The notes under the pieces were generated by a model. That model was not told the DNA's origin, did no database searches, and was given only the letters and a program-made list of their open reading frames with translations. 64,000 nt of DNA from Streptomyces sp. NRRL F-2580 (GTDB taxonomy: Bacteria; Actinomycetota; Actinomycetes; Streptomycetales; Streptomycetaceae). Numbering within the stretch: the stretch's first letter is position 1; each line of letters begins with the position of its first letter. Of the stretch, positions 51,982 to 60,246 are shown piece by piece. Where the stretch lies: the NCBI RefSeq assembly GCF_000720115.1, contig NZ_JOIR01000004.1:1-64000 (forward strand), read 5' to 3'. The position numbers and the translations under genes were made by a program.

Positions 51982-54183
51982 TTGGAGAACCGCGTTTTCG
52001 GGACGAGATCCACGGAGGACTGCGGCTGGTCGTTCGGTGAACGGCTGCGCTCGTTCCGGGGGCGGGCCGGCCTGCCCCAGCACGAACTGGCGGAGCGCGC
52101 CGGAGTGAGCGTGCGGACGCTGCGCGACATCGAGCAGGGCCGGGTGCTCCGCCCGCAGACCCGGACCATGCAGCTGCTGGCCGACGCGCTGGGCCTCGAC
52201 GCGGACGCGGCGCGCCAGCTCTCCTTGCCCGCGCGCGGTGCCGTACGCCCCGCCGGCGGGCGACCCGGTGACCGGCGCCCTGGTGACGAGCGCCTCCACA
52301 TCGGCATCCTCGGGCCGCTCTCCGTCCGGTACCGGGGCGCCGAGACACCCGTACAGGCGACGAAAGTACGGCGCTTACTGGCCCTGCTGGCGCTCCAGCA
52401 CCCGGAGCCGGCCAGCCTGGGGGAGATCACCCACGCCCTGTGGCCGAACGACCCGCCCCGCTCGTACCAGAGCCTGGTCCACACCTACGTCAGCCAGGCG
52501 CGCCGGCTGCTGCTGCCCTCCGACTCCGTCGCCGGGTTGCCCGCCGAGTCGTTCCTGACGCGTACGCCTACCGGGTACGCCCTGGCCCTGGATCGCGACC
52601 AGGTCGACCTGACCCGCTTCCAGGACCTTTCGCTGCGGGCGCGGCAGGCGCACCGGGCCGGGGACGCGGCGGCCGCCCACGAGCTGGCCGGACGCGCCTA
52701 CCGGTGCTGGCGCGGCCCCCTCTTGGGCGGCGAACCGCTGCTGCCGCACCATCCCGCCGCCACGGCGGCCGCCCGGGAACGGGTGGAGAGCCTGCTGCTG
52801 TACGCCGACCTCGCCCTGCACCTGCACCGGCCCGGTCAGGTGGTGCAGGAGCTGCGCGGCGCCGCCGAGGAGGAGCCGCTGCACGAGGGCCTCCAGGCAG
52901 CGCTGATGCTCGCGCTGGCGAGCTGCGGGGAACAGCAGGAGGCGCTGCGGGTCTTCGCCGCGGTGACGGACGGGCTCGACCAGGAACTGGGCGTCCAGCC
53001 GGGCGCCGAACTGCGCCGCGCCCATCTGCGGATCCTGCACCAGGAACTTCCGTGGCCGAGGACGGGACCGGTGGCCGAACGGACGCCTGCCGGCCCGGCG
53101 GCGCCCGTACGGCGGCCGGCCACCGCGCCGCCGCCGCGGCCCCGGCCGTCCCAGATTCCGGCCGCGAGCACGGGATTCGTCGGCCGCGGCGCCGAGCTGG
53201 ACCAGCTGGACCGGCTCCTGCTGCTGCCCGCCGGCGAGCGGGGCGGACAGGTCCCGGCGGCGCTGATCACGGGCTTTCCCGGAGTGGGCAAGACGGCGCT
53301 CGCCGTGCGCTGGGCGCACCGGGCGAGAGAGCGCTTCCCGGACGGGCAGTTGTACGGCGACCTGCACGGGTACGGCGACCGGCGCGCCCTGGACCCGGGG
53401 AGGGTGCTCGCCTCGTTCCTGCGGGCGCTGGGCGTGCGGGACACGGAGATCCCCGACACCCTCGACGAGGCCGCGAACCTGTACCGCACCCTGCTGTCGG
53501 ACAGGCGGATGCTGATCGTGCTGGACAACGCCCGCGAGGAGAGCCAGATCCGGCCGCTGGTGCCGGGGACGGCGCGGTGCGCGGTCCTGGTCACGAGCCG
53601 CAACACCCTGCCGGGGCTGGTGGCCCGGGACGGTGTGCCCCGGATCGACCTCGACGTGCTCGACCGGGACGAGGCGCTCGCACTGCTGGGCCAGCTGGTG
53701 CGCGGCGGCCGCGTGGAGGCCGAGCCGCTGGCCGCGATGGCACTGGTCCGGCACTGCGGCGGGCTCCCGCTGGCGATCCGGCTGCTCGCGGCCCGGCTCG
53801 CGGAGTATCCCGGGAGCGGTATCGCCCAGCTCTGCGTCGAGTTGCAGGAGGCCGGGGCGTTCGCGGACCTGCCCGTCGCGAGCGACGACCTGTTCGCCGC
53901 GGCCCACGCGGCGTTCGAACCCTCCTACCGGTCCATGCCGGAACCCGTGCGCCGCTGTTTCCGGCTGCTCGCGCGGACCGGGGGACGGCTGGTCAACGCG
54001 TACACCATGGCGGACCTGGCGCAGACGACCCCGCCGGAGGCGACGCACGTGCTGCGGCGCCTGGTCGGTGCGAGCCTGCTCCGCGAGGGCGTGCCCGGCC
54101 GCTTCTCGCTCCCCGCGCCGCTCCTGCGCTACGCGCGCAGGCTGGCGCTGCGGGAGGACACGGAGCGGTTGCACGCGGTGTGA
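51982..54183 (+). CDS. SARP regulator: XRE-HTH + OmpR-HTH + BTAD + NB-ARC
   Basis: A 733-residue regulator. An XRE helix-turn-helix (about 16-78, FGERLRSFRGRAGLPQHELA) precedes a SARP core: OmpR-type HTH (105-205) and BTAD (210-355). After a Pro-rich linker comes an NB-ARC ATPase (Walker A GFPGVGKTAL near 430; LIVLDNARE). The TPR part of AfsR is missing. The start is TTG at 51982 (AGGGGG upstream). Codon 132 (52375-52377) is TTA, the only one in the gene, so bldA control is likely. Central in the cluster, it is the best candidate pathway activator. Confidence 0.88.
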   Translation: MENRVFGTRSTEDCGWSFGERLRSFRGRAGLPQHELAERAGVSVRTLRDIEQGRVLRPQTRTMQLLADALGLDADAARQLSLPARGAVRPAGGRPGDRRPGDERLHIGILGPLSVRYRGAETPVQATKVRRLLALLALQHPEPASLGEITHALWPNDPPRSYQSLVHTYVSQARRLLLPSDSVAGLPAESFLTRTPTGYALALDRDQVDLTRFQDLSLRARQAHRAGDAAAAHELAGRAYRCWRGPLLGGEPLLPHHPAATAAARERVESLLLYADLALHLHRPGQVVQELRGAAEEEPLHEGLQAALMLALASCGEQQEALRVFAAVTDGLDQELGVQPGAELRRAHLRILHQELPWPRTGPVAERTPAGPAAPVRRPATAPPPRPRPSQIPAASTGFVGRGAELDQLDRLLLLPAGERGGQVPAALITGFPGVGKTALAVRWAHRARERFPDGQLYGDLHGYGDRRALDPGRVLASFLRALGVRDTEIPDTLDEAANLYRTLLSDRRMLIVLDNAREESQIRPLVPGTARCAVLVTSRNTLPGLVARDGVPRIDLDVLDRDEALALLGQLVRGGRVEAEPLAAMALVRHCGGLPLAIRLLAARLAEYPGSGIAQLCVELQEAGAFADLPVASDDLFAAAHAAFEPSYRSMPEPVRRCFRLLARTGGRLVNAYTMADLAQTTPPEATHVLRRLVGASLLREGVPGRFSLPAPLLRYARRLALREDTERLHAV

Positions 54184-54202
54184 CGCGGCGGCGGCCGCGT
54201 CA
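54181..54202. terminator. Hairpin overlapping two convergent stop codons
   Basis: TGACGCGG (54181-54188) pairs with CCGCGTCA (54195-54202). It includes the SARP TGA and the LysE-type stop, so both genes share it. Confidence 0.6.
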
Positions 54203-54844
54203 TCCGCCGAGTGCCAGCCGGACGGCGAACACGCCGAACACGACGGCGGTGAGCCCGTCGGCGATGCGCAGCGTCCGCGGGGACCGCAGGTGCCGGGCGA
54301 GCCGGTGGACCAGTCTCATCCAGGTCAGGAGCCAGATCAGGCCCAGGGCCAGGTAACAGGCCGCCAGCAGGGGCACTCCCGCCTCGGGGGTCATGCCGAC
54401 GGGCACGAACTGCGGCAGGAACGCCATCAGGAAGATGCCCACCTTGGGGTTGGACCCGGTGCACAGCAGGCCCTGCACGAAGGCCTGCCGTTCGGAGGGG
54501 CCGGCTGCCGTGACCGCGGCGGCCCCGGCCGGAACCGCCCCGGCCTCCGGAACGGTCCCGGCCGCCGCGCCCTCGGAGCCGGCCGGGCGGGAGAACCGCC
54601 GCAGGGCGAGCACCGCCCAGCCGAGCAGGACGAGCGCGCCGGCCCACCGGAAGGCCGCGAACAGCTCCGGGCTGGCGGCGAGCAACGCGGCCAGCCCGGC
54701 CGCACCTAGCCCGGCCTGGACGGCCCCCGCGGTGATCATCCCGAGGGCCGCCGCGGTGGCCACCCTCAGGGACCCGTTCAGCACCAGACCCGTGATCAGG
54801 ACGAGGTCGGGGCCCGGCATCATGATCACGATCAGGGAACTCAC
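54200..54844 (-). CDS. LysE/RhtB-family amino-acid exporter
   Basis: A 214-residue membrane protein with about six helices and LysE signatures (IMMPGPDLVLITGLVLN and GSNPKVGIFLMAFLPQF). From the GTG at 54844 the first helix is shortened. A better-fitting start would be ATC at 54863-54865 (MNTAAFLVSS-like reading), 5 nt after AGGAG; no ATG, GTG or TTG is available there. It follows ATP-grasp 3 by 23 bp. Export of an amino acid or a small peptide is inferred. Confidence 0.78.
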   Translation of the reverse strand: MSSLIVIMMPGPDLVLITGLVLNGSLRVATAAALGMITAGAVQAGLGAAGLAALLAASPELFAAFRWAGALVLLGWAVLALRRFSRPAGSEGAAAGTVPEAGAVPAGAAAVTAAGPSERQAFVQGLLCTGSNPKVGIFLMAFLPQFVPVGMTPEAGVPLLAACYLALGLIWLLTWMRLVHRLARHLRSPRTLRIADGLTAVVFGVFAVRLALGG

Positions 54845-54867
54845 CAGGAACGCGGCGGTGTTGATCT

Positions 54868-56145
54868 CTACTCCTGGATGGACAGGAGGCGCTCCGCCGC
54901 TCGGACCGCCTCGTAGTCGCGCCGGATCTGCTCCTCGTCGGGGTGGGCGAGGATCACGAACCCGAAGTTGAGGCTGTCGACCAGGTCCCGGGTGGCGCGG
55001 ACGTGGTCGCCGTCGTTCAGGCTCTGCACCGAGAAGTGGTGACTGGGCAGGTCACGGATGAACTCCAGGGCCGCCGTGCCGGAGACGGTCCCGGTGCGGG
55101 GCGCGATGTGGAAGACGCACATCTGGTGCAGGAGCAGCTCGTAGCCCTGCGGGAGTTCGCCCCCGGTCAGCCACCGCACGGTCCGGTCGATCTGGCTGTC
55201 GGAGGTGGCGTTGCGGTTGAAGCGCGGCTGGCCGCCTCCGTGCGGGCGGGCACCGAGCTCGATGAGCAGCGGACCCTCGGCGGTGCCCATCACCTCGACG
55301 TGGGCCGAACCGAAGCGCAGGCCCACCGCGTCCAGGACCCCGAAGACGTACTCCGTGAGGCCCGGGATGGCCGGGTCGTCCGGCGGGAGCCACCGCATGG
55401 TGTCGTAGACGGCCATGTGCGGGCCGTTGTCGACCTTGCGGTAGGCACACACGTCGACCACGGCGTGCTTCCCGTCGTGGCTGAAGGTGTCGATCACGTA
55501 CTCGGTGCCGGTGACGAACTTCTGGACGATGAGCCGGTCGTCCGTCTCGCCGAACTGGTTGGTCCGGCCGAGCTGGCGGCCGAAGACCGCCCGCCAGTCC
55601 GCGCCGCCCGCCAGTTTGATCACGCCGTCGGTGCTGGCGCTCTTGGGCGGTTTGACCACCAGGTCCGCCCCGGCCAGGCCCTCGCGTTCCAGCCAGGCCG
55701 CCACCTCCTCGGCGTCGTCGGTGCAGATCTGCGGGATGACCGGCAGGCCGGCCGCCGCGACGGCGGCCGCCATGCTGCTCTTGTCCCGCCGGGCCGCGGC
55801 CAGTTCGGGCACGTTGCTGCGCGCGGGCACCACCCGGGGGGCGAGGCGCTCGGCCAGTTCCACCCCGGACTCGCAGCCGGCCAGGACGGCCCGCGGATCC
55901 AGCTCCCGCAACCGCTCGACGACCGGCTCCAGGTCCCCCTCGTACACGATGGTCTCGGCGAAGTCCTGCGGCCGCCACGAGGAGGCGTAGGCCTCCGGCG
56001 GGCGGGGGCCCGTGACCACCGCCACCACCGGGACGCCGTGTCCGGTCAGCGGCTCGGCGAAGAGGGCCCCCGAGGAGTAGGGGTCGACGATCACGCAGGG
56101 CCCGTCGCCCCGCGGTGCGCCCGTCCCCCGGTCAGCGTCCGTCAC
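54868..56145 (-). CDS. ATP-grasp ligase (3 of 4)
   Basis: A 425-residue ATP-grasp enzyme with VIVDPYSSGALFAEPLTGHG as its N-terminal part, ATP site DLVVKPPKSASTDGVIKL, QKFVTGTEYVIDTFSHDG, and HVEVMG/LLIELGARPHGGGQPRFNR as metal site. This subgroup resembles amino-acid ligases of dipeptide and peptide-like antibiotics. GTG at 56145 overlaps the hydrolase stop by 14 bp. Confidence 0.88.
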   Translation of the reverse strand: MTDADRGTGAPRGDGPCVIVDPYSSGALFAEPLTGHGVPVVAVVTGPRPPEAYASSWRPQDFAETIVYEGDLEPVVERLRELDPRAVLAGCESGVELAERLAPRVVPARSNVPELAAARRDKSSMAAAVAAAGLPVIPQICTDDAEEVAAWLEREGLAGADLVVKPPKSASTDGVIKLAGGADWRAVFGRQLGRTNQFGETDDRLIVQKFVTGTEYVIDTFSHDGKHAVVDVCAYRKVDNGPHMAVYDTMRWLPPDDPAIPGLTEYVFGVLDAVGLRFGSAHVEVMGTAEGPLLIELGARPHGGGQPRFNRNATSDSQIDRTVRWLTGGELPQGYELLLHQMCVFHIAPRTGTVSGTAALEFIRDLPSHHFSVQSLNDGDHVRATRDLVDSLNFGFVILAHPDEEQIRRDYEAVRAAERLLSIQE

Positions 56146-57106
56146 GGCCGGCCGCCTTTCCGTCCTGACCGGCCGGCGCGGCCAGAGCGGCCACGGCGTC
56201 GCAGTAGCGCGCGAAGAACTCCCCGGCCGGTTCGCTGATGCGGCGGGCGCGCACCGGAGCGTGCACCATGCCCGGCTCCATGACGTACGTCACCGGCGTC
56301 CCGTTCTGCCGCAGCCGTTCGGTGTACTTCTCGGCGTCGACGCGCAGCGAGTCCATCTCGCAGCCCACCACGTAGGCGGGCGGCAGGTCGTGGAAGTCTC
56401 CGGTCAGCAGCGGCGAGACGTACGGGTCCTCCGCCTGTTCGGGCTCGGGGCAGTAGCAGGCGGTGTAGAACTCCATCTCGCCGCCGGAGAGCAGGGGGGC
56501 GTCCTCGCCGCCGTGCCGCCACCGGGTGAAGTCCAGGACCGGGCTGATCACGGCCTGTCCGCGCAGCCGGGGGCCGCCCCGGTCGCGCGCCATCATCGAG
56601 AGGACCACGGCCATGTTGGCCCCCGAGCTCTCCCCGCAGAGCACCGCGGCGTCGGGGTCGATGCCGTCGAGCCCGAGCGCGGGCAGGTCGGCCAGGGTTG
56701 CGCACAGGCCGGCGTAACAGTCCTCCAGCGGACCGGGGTACGGGTTCTCCGGGGCCATGCCGAAGTCCAGGGCGACCGCCACCAGACCGGTGCGGTCGGC
56801 GAGTTCGGCGACCAGGCTGTGGTGGCTGTGGAGCGAGCCGATGACGAAGCCGCCGCCGCGTATGTAGAACAGCGGGGCGTCGCCCGTGCGCCGGGCCGGT
56901 TCGTAGACGCGGATCCGGGCGGTGCGGCCCGCGTGGGTGACGGTCGCGTCCCGGTGGCTGACCCCCTCGGGCAGCGGGATGGGCAGCACCTCGGTCAACG
57001 CGTCGTACAGGGCGCGCTGTCGTTCGACGGGGTAGGTGTAGAAGTCGGGTGGCAGGGCGCCGTCGACGGTCTCCACGAACTTCTCGATGCCGTCTGCGTA
57101 GGCCAT
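56132..57106 (-). CDS. HSL-type alpha/beta hydrolase
   Basis: A 324-residue esterase-like enzyme of the hormone-sensitive-lipase group: nucleophile in GESSGANMA (GxSxG), catalytic Asp in CEMDSLRVDAEKY and His in PGMVHAPVRA. The oxyanion motif HGGG reads RGGG (FYIRGGGFVIGS), which is unusual. The ATG at 57106 lies 41 bp after the MFS gene stop. It might hydrolyse an ester or amide of an intermediate, or act as an acyltransferase; substrate unknown. Confidence 0.82.
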   Translation of the reverse strand: MAYADGIEKFVETVDGALPPDFYTYPVERQRALYDALTEVLPIPLPEGVSHRDATVTHAGRTARIRVYEPARRTGDAPLFYIRGGGFVIGSLHSHHSLVAELADRTGLVAVALDFGMAPENPYPGPLEDCYAGLCATLADLPALGLDGIDPDAAVLCGESSGANMAVVLSMMARDRGGPRLRGQAVISPVLDFTRWRHGGEDAPLLSGGEMEFYTACYCPEPEQAEDPYVSPLLTGDFHDLPPAYVVGCEMDSLRVDAEKYTERLRQNGTPVTYVMEPGMVHAPVRARRISEPAGEFFARYCDAVAALAAPAGQDGKAAGRDGR

Positions 57107-57147
57107 GGGCAGCTTCGCTCACTTCCGGATGCGGGGCGGGGAGGTGC

Positions 57148-58479
57148 TCAGGGGGTTTCCGCGGTCGCCGGTGCGGCCGGGCCGCCGGAGGCCGCCGCGG
57201 TCGGCGTGGCGGGACGGGCGTCGGCCGCTCCGGGCTCGGCGGCCCGTTCCTTCTCGGCGGCCGGTGGTTCGGCCATGCCGAAGAGGGTGGCGACGACCGC
57301 CACCGCGGTCAGGCCGCCGCACAGCCACCACACGGAGGCCGCCGACGCCTGCCAGGCGGCGATGCCGATCACCGGGCCGACGGCGTAGCCGATCTGCATG
57401 GGGAACGCACAGGCGGCGATGTACCGGCCGCGCAGATGGGCGGGGGCGACCCGGCCCGGCCAGGCGGAGGCGGTCGGGGTGCCGACGATCTCACCGATCG
57501 TCCACACCACGGTCGCGACGACGAACACGGCCATGCCGGGGCCGGCCACGTACAGGTTCATGCCGACGCCGACCAGGCCGATGCCCAGGGCGACCGCGAA
57601 CCGGGCCGGGAGGTGCTGCACGTACTTGGTGAACAGCAGCTCCAGGCAGATGACCATGGCCGCGTTCATCGACAGCAGGACCGAGTAGAAGGTCGGGCCG
57701 TGGCCGTCGGCCTTGAGCTGGAGCGGCAGGGCGGAGGTGTGCTGGATGTAGACGACGGCGTTGAGGAACAGCGCCAGCAGGAAGAGCAGGTAGCGCCTGT
57801 CCCGCAGCACGGCCGCGTACGAGCGGCTGCCCTCCTGCGGCTTCGGCCCGGCGGAGGCGGCGGTCGTGCCGGTGCGGACCAGGACCAGCGCCAGCAGGGC
57901 GAAGGCGGCCTGCGCCCCCGCCTCGGCGTAGAACATCAGGTTGTACGAGTACGTGATGAGCAGGGCGCCGATCAGCGGTCCCGCGGTGGTGCCGAGGTTG
58001 AACGCCATCCGGTAGACGGCGAACACCATCACGTGGTGTTCCTCTGGGGTGGCCTCCACCAGCAGCGCCGAGGAGGCGGGCCGGTAGGCCTGCGCGACCA
58101 CGCCGATCACCGCGGCCACCGCGATCACCAGGGGCAGGGTGTCCAGGTAGACCAGGCTGAGGGTGAGCAGGCTGGCGAAGGCCATGGAACCGACGATGGT
58201 CCGCGCGTAGCCGATCCGGTCCGAGACCGAACCGCCGACCAGGACGCCGACGACCGAGCCCACTCCGTACGCGCCGAGCGCGAAGGCGGCCGCGGAGGTG
58301 CTGAAGCCCTTGTCGGTGAGGTAGAGCACCAGGTAGATCTGGAGGAAGGTGCCCAGCCGGTTGATCAGCATGCCGACCAGGACCAGCCAGATCGGGCCGG
58401 GGATCCCCCTCAGTGTCTCGGTGACGGAGGGCCGGCCGGCCTTCTGCCCCTCCGGGGAGCCTTGTCCGGTGGTGCTCAC
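57148..58479 (-). CDS. MFS transporter (likely product exporter) 2
   Basis: A 443-residue permease with about 12 membrane helices: VLVGMLINRLGTFLQIYLVL, A-motif-like GGSVSDRIGYARTIVG, and YRPASSALLVEATPEEH. The C-terminal 45 residues are Ala/Pro/Glu-rich. GTG at 58479 overlaps the ATP-grasp 4 stop (GTGA). It is a second exporter of a different subgroup from the one at 44165-45493, consistent with removal of product or shunt metabolites. Confidence 0.85.
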   Translation of the reverse strand: MSTTGQGSPEGQKAGRPSVTETLRGIPGPIWLVLVGMLINRLGTFLQIYLVLYLTDKGFSTSAAAFALGAYGVGSVVGVLVGGSVSDRIGYARTIVGSMAFASLLTLSLVYLDTLPLVIAVAAVIGVVAQAYRPASSALLVEATPEEHHVMVFAVYRMAFNLGTTAGPLIGALLITYSYNLMFYAEAGAQAAFALLALVLVRTGTTAASAGPKPQEGSRSYAAVLRDRRYLLFLLALFLNAVVYIQHTSALPLQLKADGHGPTFYSVLLSMNAAMVICLELLFTKYVQHLPARFAVALGIGLVGVGMNLYVAGPGMAVFVVATVVWTIGEIVGTPTASAWPGRVAPAHLRGRYIAACAFPMQIGYAVGPVIGIAAWQASAASVWWLCGGLTAVAVVATLFGMAEPPAAEKERAAEPGAADARPATPTAAASGGPAAPATAETP

Positions 58480-59726
58480 GGAGCCGGCACCTCCACCGGC
58501 CGGGAGGCGACTTCCACGATCTCCGGGGCGCGCAGCAGCGCGGCGCGCGCCTGCTCGACGGAGTCGGACAGGGCGATCACGCGGGCGTAGCGGGAGATGT
58601 AGCCGCGGGGCGGCAGGCGCAGCACCGCACCGGGATCGACCATGGCCTCGGCGCTGTGCACGTCGGGACCGAAGCGGTCCTCGTGGACGGTCACGGAGTC
58701 GATCTCGACGTCCTCGTCGGGGTAGAGGAACGCGATCGCGGCGGCCTTGCGGTGCCGCGCCGCGGTGTCCGGCGTACGGCCCGCGGCGGTGTCGGCCGCC
58801 GCCATCGCGACGTCGACCCCGGTGGCCAGCTGCCCGAGGTAGGGGATCATGTCGCCGCCGAGGCGGGCGTTGACCTCCATCAGGCGCAGCCCGCCGGCGG
58901 TGATGCGGAACTCGGTGTGGCTGACTCCCGTGTGGAAGCCGAGCGCGGCGTGCGCGGCGCGCAGCGCCTCCAGCAGCTCGGGGTCGGTCAGCAGCGGGTC
59001 GGCCCCGTCGACCTCGTGGCCCGTCTCTTCGAAGAAGGGCGCCAGGCCGACCTGCTTGCGGGCCACGACGAGCGGCACGCACGCGCCGTCGAAGAAGACC
59101 GCGTCGACGCTGATCTCCGGGCCGTCGGCGTACTCCTCCACCAGGACCGACACGTCGAAGACGGGCACTCCGGGGTAGGAGGCGCCGGAGGCGGCCCGGT
59201 AGGCGCTCTCCATGTCCTCGGGCCCGTCCGCCCTGCGCACGCCCATCCCGCCGGCCAGGCCGCGCGGCTTCACCACGACGGGGAAGCCGATCTTCTCCGC
59301 CGCGGCCCGCGCCTCGCCCAGCGAGCGGACGCCGATCGAGACCGGCTGCGGGACCCGGGCCGCGTCCAGCGCGATCCGGGTGGCGTTCTTGTCGCGGCAG
59401 GCGGTCACCGCCTCGGGGGAGTTGCCCGGCAGCCCGAGCGCCTGCGCCACGTGGGCGGCGGGCGTGACCAGTCCCTCGTCGTAGCAGAACACCCCGGCCA
59501 CCTCGTGCGCGGCGGCCACCTGACGGGCGGCCTCGACCAGGGCGTCGGGGTCGGTGTTGTCGACGACCGTGCTCCCCGCCACGTACGGGTCCTCCCAGCT
59601 CACCGGTGCGGGCTGGAGGAGCCATAACGCGTAGCGCCGGCTCACCGTCCGCAGGATGAACTCCCTGCTGCGCCGGCCACTGCTCCCGATCAACAGCAGC
59701 AGGGGCTTCTGCCCGTCCCACGCCAT
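58476..59726 (-). CDS. ATP-grasp carboxylate-amine ligase (4 of 4)
   Basis: A 416-residue ligase paralogous to ATP-grasp 1: LLLLIGSSGRRSREFILRTV, ATP site FPVVVKPRGLAGGMGV, EEYADGPEISVDAVFF, KQVGLAPFFEETGH, and metal site HTEFRI/LMEVNARLGGDMIPYLG. Leucine codon 34 (59625-59627) is TTA, so translation should depend on bldA. ATG at 59726 has GAGGAG 8 nt upstream. It forms an amide between an acyl substrate and an amine; substrates unknown. Confidence 0.88.
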   Translation of the reverse strand: MAWDGQKPLLLLIGSSGRRSREFILRTVSRRYALWLLQPAPVSWEDPYVAGSTVVDNTDPDALVEAARQVAAAHEVAGVFCYDEGLVTPAAHVAQALGLPGNSPEAVTACRDKNATRIALDAARVPQPVSIGVRSLGEARAAAEKIGFPVVVKPRGLAGGMGVRRADGPEDMESAYRAASGASYPGVPVFDVSVLVEEYADGPEISVDAVFFDGACVPLVVARKQVGLAPFFEETGHEVDGADPLLTDPELLEALRAAHAALGFHTGVSHTEFRITAGGLRLMEVNARLGGDMIPYLGQLATGVDVAMAAADTAAGRTPDTAARHRKAAAIAFLYPDEDVEIDSVTVHEDRFGPDVHSAEAMVDPGAVLRLPPRGYISRYARVIALSDSVEQARAALLRAPEIVEVASRPVEVPAP

Positions 59727-59758
59727 GGTCCACTCTCCTCGTTCGTCGTCATGCGTCC

Positions 59759-59803
59759 GGCGGGTGCGGTGCGGGCCCTTCACGGCCCCGCGCCGCACCC
59801 GCC
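59759..59803 (-). terminator. Hairpin downstream of the Rieske gene
   Basis: GGCGGGTGCGG (59759-59769) pairs with CCGCACCCGCC (59793-59803), with an inner imperfect stem, in the 142-bp gap between the Rieske stop and the ATP-grasp 4 start. It may attenuate read-through between the SznE-F-Rieske and ligase parts of the group. Confidence 0.55.
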
Positions 59804-59868
59804 ATCACCTGTAGAACACCGGCCCGGCCCACGGCGTTGCAGCCGCCCGGGGGCTTGGCCGGAAGGGG

Positions 59869-60246
59869 TCAGACCGCCGCGCCGGGGCGGGCCAGTTCGG
59901 GCGACAGCGGCCGGTACTCCCGGCTTGTGACACCGCACGGGCGGCCGGATACCGCCGGCCGCCCGGCCGGCCGGCGGTCGGGGAAGACCGCGGTGACCCG
60001 GCTGCCGGCCCGTACCGCGGGGATCTCGGCGCGCAGCCGCGCCGCGGACGTCCTGCGGTCGTGCCAGGGGCAGACGAGCCGGGAGGCGTCCGGCGTCACT
60101 CCGGCCAGGTGCAGCGGACCGCCGCGGTGCGGGCACTCGGCGTTCATCACGAAGCCCCGGCCGTCGACCGTCGCGTACACGTACGAAGTGCCCGCGACGA
60201 CCACGCAGTTGTCCCGCCCGGCGACGGGGAAGGTCACTACAGGCAT
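59869..60246 (-). CDS. Rieske [2Fe-2S] protein coupled to the SznF-like gene
   Basis: A 125-residue protein. One Rieske domain (residues 1-85) has ligands C38-P-H40 and C59-P-W-H62, with the spacing of soluble Rieske ferredoxins. The C-terminal 40 residues are Arg/Pro-rich and unlike the family. ATG at 60246 overlaps the last ten bases of the SznF-like gene, giving fixed co-expression. It could deliver electrons to the diiron domain of the SznF-like enzyme or to another oxygenase (inference). Confidence 0.85.
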   Translation of the reverse strand: MPVVTFPVAGRDNCVVVAGTSYVYATVDGRGFVMNAECPHRGGPLHLAGVTPDASRLVCPWHDRRTSAARLRAEIPAVRAGSRVTAVFPDRRPAGRPAVSGRPCGVTSREYRPLSPELARPGAAV

